From Chelativorans xinjiangensis (GTDB lineage: Bacteria > Pseudomonadota > Alphaproteobacteria > Rhizobiales > Rhizobiaceae): a stretch of 64,000 nucleotides of DNA. The stretch spans positions 1 to 64,000 of the forward strand of contig NZ_WQNH01000015.1 of the NCBI RefSeq assembly GCF_009812055.1, given 5' to 3'. Of this stretch, positions 60,806-64,000 are shown one piece after another. Each line of letters opens with the position of its first letter. The stretch's first letter is position 1. The position numbers were made by a program, and so were the translations under genes. The notes beneath the pieces were generated by a model. It was not told the DNA's origin. It was given only the letters and a program-made list of their open reading frames with translations, and searched no databases.

Positions 60806-61723
60806 TCAGGCTTTTGGATCGGGCAGTTTCGCCTCGACCCCCGTCAGTTGCTCATAGGCCTTGATCACCGCCGTGCAGCTTTCGCCGGCATGTCCCATGA
60901 TCGAGGCGAGCGCGTAGGTCTGGTGAACCGATTCCGCCATGAAGCCGGGCAGCCCCGCTTCCTCCAGCCAATGCGCGTAGTAGCGGATGTCCTTCTGAGC
61001 GTTGGCGAGCGACATGTGGGGCGTGAAATCGCGCCTGAGCGTCATCTCACCGTAGAGGTCCATCATGCCGGACTTGCCGCCGGCGGCGGAGATGATGGAA
61101 ATCACCTTGCTCATATCGAGCCCCTCGCGGGCGGCGAGCGCAAACCCCTCGCACCAAGAGGCGACGTTGGCGAAGGCAATGTAGTTGTGGATCAGCTTGA
61201 GGCGGATGGCGTGGCCGGCCGGGCCGACATGGAAGATGTTTTCGGCGTAACAGTCAAAGACCGGCCGCAGCCGCTCCAGAAGCTCGGCCTCGCCGCCGAA
61301 CAGGACGTTGACCTCGCCGCGATCGGCATGGGTGGGGGTGCGCGTCATCGGCGCCTCGGCGTAGGCGATGCCACGCGCCGCGCATTCGCCGCGCATCAGA
61401 TCGACATGCTGCGGAGAGACCGTCGTGTGATCCAGGAAGATCGACCCTTCGCGCATCGCATCGAGAACGCTGCCCGGCCTTAGCGCCATCTCGCGTACGG
61501 CTTCCGCGGTGGTGATGCAGACGGCAAAGACATCCACCTCGGCGGCGATGACCGCCACGTCGTCGCAGGAACGAGCCCCCTGCCCGACAGCGCCTGCAAC
61601 GGCGCTTGCGTCGATGTCATGCACCGTCACAGTTATGCCGCGCTTGAGCAGATTCTTGACGAGACCGCGGCCCATCCCTCCCAGACCGACAAATCCCACA
61701 TGCGGCGAAGCAAGCTCCCGCAT
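60806..61723 (-). CDS. NAD(P)-dependent beta-hydroxyacid dehydrogenase
   Basis: A 305-residue enzyme of the 3-hydroxyisobutyrate dehydrogenase/tartronate semialdehyde reductase group. The Rossmann motif is VGFVGLGGMGRGLVKNLLKRG, the substrate loop is AEAPMTRTP (usually DAPVSGG), so the substrate is atypical, and the catalytic Lys lies in GPAGHAIRLKLIHNYI. It oxidises or reduces a 3-hydroxy acid/semialdehyde. It leads the TRAP operon and is divergent from the GntR gene. GGGAGGAACG precedes the ATG at 61723. Confidence 0.9.
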   Translation of the reverse strand: MRELASPHVGFVGLGGMGRGLVKNLLKRGITVTVHDIDASAVAGAVGQGARSCDDVAVIAAEVDVFAVCITTAEAVREMALRPGSVLDAMREGSIFLDHTTVSPQHVDLMRGECAARGIAYAEAPMTRTPTHADRGEVNVLFGGEAELLERLRPVFDCYAENIFHVGPAGHAIRLKLIHNYIAFANVASWCEGFALAAREGLDMSKVISIISAAGGKSGMMDLYGEMTLRRDFTPHMSLANAQKDIRYYAHWLEEAGLPGFMAESVHQTYALASIMGHAGESCTAVIKAYEQLTGVEAKLPDPKA

Positions 61724-61768
61724 CGTTCCTCCCCATGGCTTGCAATGCGATTTCGCGGCAAGACAATC

Positions 61769-61798
61769 ATAAAACAGATTGTCAGACAACTGTTTTAT
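61769..61798. promoter_or_regulatory. GntR-type operator between divergent operons
   Basis: ATAAAACAG (61769-61777) and CTGTTTTAT (61790-61798) are perfect inverted arms that enclose TTGTC-A-GACAA (61779-61789), itself a perfect dyad of the kind bound by FadR/FCD-type GntR regulators. It lies 46 bases from the dehydrogenase start and 98 bases from the GntR start, so one site can control both directions. Confidence 0.8.
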
Positions 61799-61895
61799 CG
61801 CTATCCCCTAGTACGAGTGATTGTCCGGTGGCCGGAGACCGGGTAACCAGGACGGCACGACAAGCCGGACGCGAACCAGGCAGAAAAGAGGTCCC

Positions 61896-62639
61896 GTGCA
61901 GCATCCAGAGCTATTCCCGAAGATCGACCGCCCGCGCCGACTGCCCGACGAGATCGCCAAGAACATTTCCTCGGCGATCGAGGCAGGCCAATTGAAGCCG
62001 GGAGACAGGCTGCCGACCGAGCAATCTCTCTCGGGCCAGTTCGGCGTCGCACGCACAGTGGTGCGGGAGGCGATCTCGCTTCTAAAATATGACGGCGTCA
62101 TTCAGGCTCGCCAGGGCGTCGGCGCCTTCGTCACCGAGGCCCGGCAGCGCAGCGCCTTCCGCATCAGCCCCGCGTGTTTCGAAAAGCGCAAGCAGCTCGT
62201 ACAGCTGCTGCAACTGCGGACCGGCGTGCAGGCCGACGCCTCCGCCCTTGCTGCCACGGCGCGCACCGTCGGCCAGCTCGCCAGCATCGAGAGCTTTCTG
62301 CAGGAGATGGTTTCGGCCGTCGCCCAGGGCGACGACGCCGTCGAACGGCGTATCGACGCCGAATTCGCCTTCTACCGCGCCATCACCGAGGCTTCCGGCA
62401 ACGATTACTATGTCGAATTCATCGGCATGATCGAGGCGAAGATTCTCGAGAATCTGCGTTCAGTGGCGATCAAGAACGCCAAGGCGACGGAGTGGGGAAC
62501 GGCTGTGCTCGCCGAGCATCAGGCCGTCGTCGAGGCGATCCGTGCCGGCGATACGGAAGCTGCCAGGAAGACCACCCGCGACCATTTTGAACGCGCGGCG
62601 CAACGGCTTGCTGACCGCGCCGACATTGCGGATGTGTGA
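61896..62639 (+). CDS. GntR-family regulator, FadR/FCD type
   Basis: A 247-residue regulator. The N-terminal GntR HTH is seen in RRLPDEIAKNISSAIEAGQLKPGDRLPTE and RTVVREAISLLKYDGVI, with wing residues GVGAFVTEA. The C-terminal FCD domain has LLQLRTGVQADASALAA, DAEFAFYRAITEASGN with a metal/ligand His-region, and LAEHQAVVEAIRAGD followed by DHFERAA. I choose GTG at 61896 with AGAGGT upstream. It sits back to back with the TRAP operon, with the TTGTCAGACAA operator in between, and is followed after 4 bases by the ThDP enzyme. Confidence 0.92.
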   Translation: MQHPELFPKIDRPRRLPDEIAKNISSAIEAGQLKPGDRLPTEQSLSGQFGVARTVVREAISLLKYDGVIQARQGVGAFVTEARQRSAFRISPACFEKRKQLVQLLQLRTGVQADASALAATARTVGQLASIESFLQEMVSAVAQGDDAVERRIDAEFAFYRAITEASGNDYYVEFIGMIEAKILENLRSVAIKNAKATEWGTAVLAEHQAVVEAIRAGDTEAARKTTRDHFERAAQRLADRADIADV

Positions 62640-62643
62640 GACC

Positions 62644-64000
62644 ATGCTGAAACAGACCGACGCCCGCGGCGGCCTGCGTCACGGCGGCAAAATTCTTGTC
62701 GATCAGCTGAAGATACAGGGCGTGGAGCGCGTCTATTCCGTTCCTGGCGAGAGTTTCCTTGCCGCGCTCGACGGCCTCTACGAGAGTGGCATCGACACCA
62801 TTGTCTGCCGGCAGGAAGGCGGCGCTGCGATGATGGCCGAAGCCCATGGCAAGCTGACCGGACAGCCGGGCATCGCCTTCGTGACGCGTGGTCCCGGCGC
62901 CACCAACGCATCGGCCGGCGTCCACGTCGCCTATCAGGATTCGACGCCGATGATCCTCTTCGTCGGTCAGGTGGCGCGCCACCAGCGCGACCGCGAGGCC
63001 TTTCAGGAGCTGGACTACCGGCAGATGTTCGGGCCACTCGCCAAATGGGTGGCGGAGATCGAGCTCACCGAGCGTATTCCAGAATATGTCAGCCACGCCT
63101 TTCATGTGGCGATGTCCGGTCGGCCGGGGCCTGTGGTGCTTGCCCTGCCGGAGGACATGCTGTCGGCGTATGCCGAGGTCGCCGATGCGCCGAGAGCCGC
63201 AGTCCCCCGCATGGAGGTCTCGCCGGAAGCAGTTGACGAGATTCTCACCTCATTGAAGAAGGCATCGCGCCCGCTCGCCATTGTCGGCGGCGGCGGCTGG
63301 TCGGCGGAGACAGCCCGCGACCTTGCCCGCTTTGCCGAAGCCCACGACCTGCCGGTCGGCGCCTCCTTCCGCTGCCAGGATTATCTGGACAACCGGCATC
63401 CCTGCTATGTCGGTGACATCGGCATCGGCGTCAATCCGAAGCTGGCCCAAAGGGTGCGCGAGGCGGATCTCCTGCTGGTGCTGGGCGCGCGGCTCGGTGA
63501 GATGACGACGAGCGGCTACACGCTGGTGGACATCCCGCAGCCCGCGCAGGACCTTATCCACATCTATCCCGATCCCGACGAACTCGGCCGCGTCTACCGC
63601 CCGAGCCTTGGCATCGCGGCCCGACCGGCCGCGCTTTTGAGGAAGCTCGCCGCCGCACCTCTCCCCGCCCCTTCAGCCTCGAGCAGTTGGCGCCGCGAGG
63701 CCCGTGCCGACTACGAAACATGGCGCCAGCCTGCCGAAACGCCCGGTGCGCTGAAGATGGAAAACGTGATCCGGCATCTTTCCGAGATATTGTCTGACGA
63801 CGCCATCCTCACCAACGGCGCCGGCAACTACTCGGCCTGGCTGCACCGCTATTTTTCCTACAAGAGCTGGCGGACGCAGCTTGCCCCGACCTCGGGCTCG
63901 ATGGGTTACGGCCTGCCGGCCGCCGTCGCCGCCAAGCTCACCCATCCCGAGCGGGACATCGTCTGCCTCGCCGGTGACGGCTGCTTCCAGATGTCGATGC
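62644..64000 (+). CDS. Thiamine-diphosphate-dependent enzyme (acetolactate synthase-like), partial
   Basis: The frame stays open to the window edge (452 codons so far), so the C-terminus is missing. The N-terminal ThDP domain has YSVPGESFLAALDGL and catalytic Glu58 in CRQEGGAAMMAEAHGKL, then GIAFVTRGPGATNASAGVHVAYQDSTPMILFVGQV. The central domain has PLAIVGGGGWSAETA, and the second ThDP domain starts with TSGSMGYGLPAAVAAK and CLAGDGCF (ThDP/Mg motif). The general-base Glu rules against glyoxylate carboligase. It probably decarboxylates or ligates a 2-keto acid from the TRAP substrate. It begins 4 bases after the GntR stop. Confidence 0.92.
   Translation, partial: MLKQTDARGGLRHGGKILVDQLKIQGVERVYSVPGESFLAALDGLYESGIDTIVCRQEGGAAMMAEAHGKLTGQPGIAFVTRGPGATNASAGVHVAYQDSTPMILFVGQVARHQRDREAFQELDYRQMFGPLAKWVAEIELTERIPEYVSHAFHVAMSGRPGPVVLALPEDMLSAYAEVADAPRAAVPRMEVSPEAVDEILTSLKKASRPLAIVGGGGWSAETARDLARFAEAHDLPVGASFRCQDYLDNRHPCYVGDIGIGVNPKLAQRVREADLLLVLGARLGEMTTSGYTLVDIPQPAQDLIHIYPDPDELGRVYRPSLGIAARPAALLRKLAAAPLPAPSASSSWRREARADYETWRQPAETPGALKMENVIRHLSEILSDDAILTNGAGNYSAWLHRYFSYKSWRTQLAPTSGSMGYGLPAAVAAKLTHPERDIVCLAGDGCFQMSM

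Noticed and set aside
62644-64000. Glyoxylate carboligase, pairing with a tartronate semialdehyde reductase
   Set aside because: The ThDP enzyme keeps the general-base Glu (E58) where glyoxylate carboligase has Val, and the dehydrogenase substrate loop differs.

Overview
The window is GC-rich chromosomal DNA of an alphaproteobacterium, most likely Hyphomicrobiales (Rhizobium/Mesorhizobium/Phyllobacteriaceae-like). The evidence is the density of solute-binding-protein transporters and sugar/organic-acid operons, the ATGA-overlapping gene starts, and two copies of a ~100-bp palindromic repeat that resembles the RIME1 element of rhizobia. No rRNA, intact tRNA, CRISPR array, prophage or recognisable defence island is visible.

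Layout. (1) 1-3420 is a scarred segment: an orphan hypothetical gene, an IS3-family element with a programmed -1 frameshift, a RpiR-type regulator whose 5' half was lost at the IS edge, and an IS110 transposase remnant. (2) 3427-11635 holds a LacI-controlled ribose-type ABC transporter operon (lacI-like, binding protein, ATPase, permease, phosphotriesterase-family hydrolase, amidotransferase-like protein). It converges on a PfkB kinase that is divergent from a BtpA-TenA pair, and a double LacI-type operator lies upstream of the regulator. (3) 11636-13631 holds hairpin repeats, tRNA-3'-end-like fragments and an orphan Hsp70 (YegD-like). (4) 13850-25090 is a ten-gene catabolic operon: DapA-like aldolase/dehydratase, enolase-superfamily dehydratase, maltose-type ABC transporter, an IclR regulator fused to an SMP-30 lactonase, SDR, GH88/105 unsaturated-uronyl hydrolase and a second enolase-superfamily dehydratase. 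It fits uptake and non-phosphorylative oxidation of sugars released from a uronate-containing polysaccharide. (5) 25233-37413 is a mosaic of small operons and single genes (DUF899, GlxA/DJ-1 pair, AhpD-like, GDPD, AraC, methyltransferase, DUF1993, broken M20 peptidase, phosphoribosyltransferase, LtrA). (6) 37511-40161 is a Cpx-like envelope stress module (Spy/CpxP-like sensor, OmpR-type regulator, histidine kinase) with a perfect CpxR-type box in front. (7) 40322-42514 is katG. (8) 42946-53987 is a LuxR/MalT-like regulator and a dipeptide-type ABC transporter with HyuA and two DUF917 proteins, probably a (thio)hydantoin-like heterocycle pathway. (9) 54083-64000 holds tctCBA and a GntR-flanked TRAP transporter operon with NIPSNAP, a beta-hydroxyacid dehydrogenase and a ThDP enzyme that runs off the end.

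Most of the window is therefore 'import plus first steps of catabolism' cassettes, each with its own regulator. The points most worth following are: the single-chain IclR regulator/lactonase with all SMP-30 catalytic residues kept; nested dyads overlapping the candidate promoter of that operon; strong GC hairpins (one joined to RIME) in the gap behind the binding-protein gene in three unrelated transporter operons; the exact GTAAA-N5-GTAAA box of the Spy-like module; and the HyuA + 2x DUF917 cassette that lacks HyuB.
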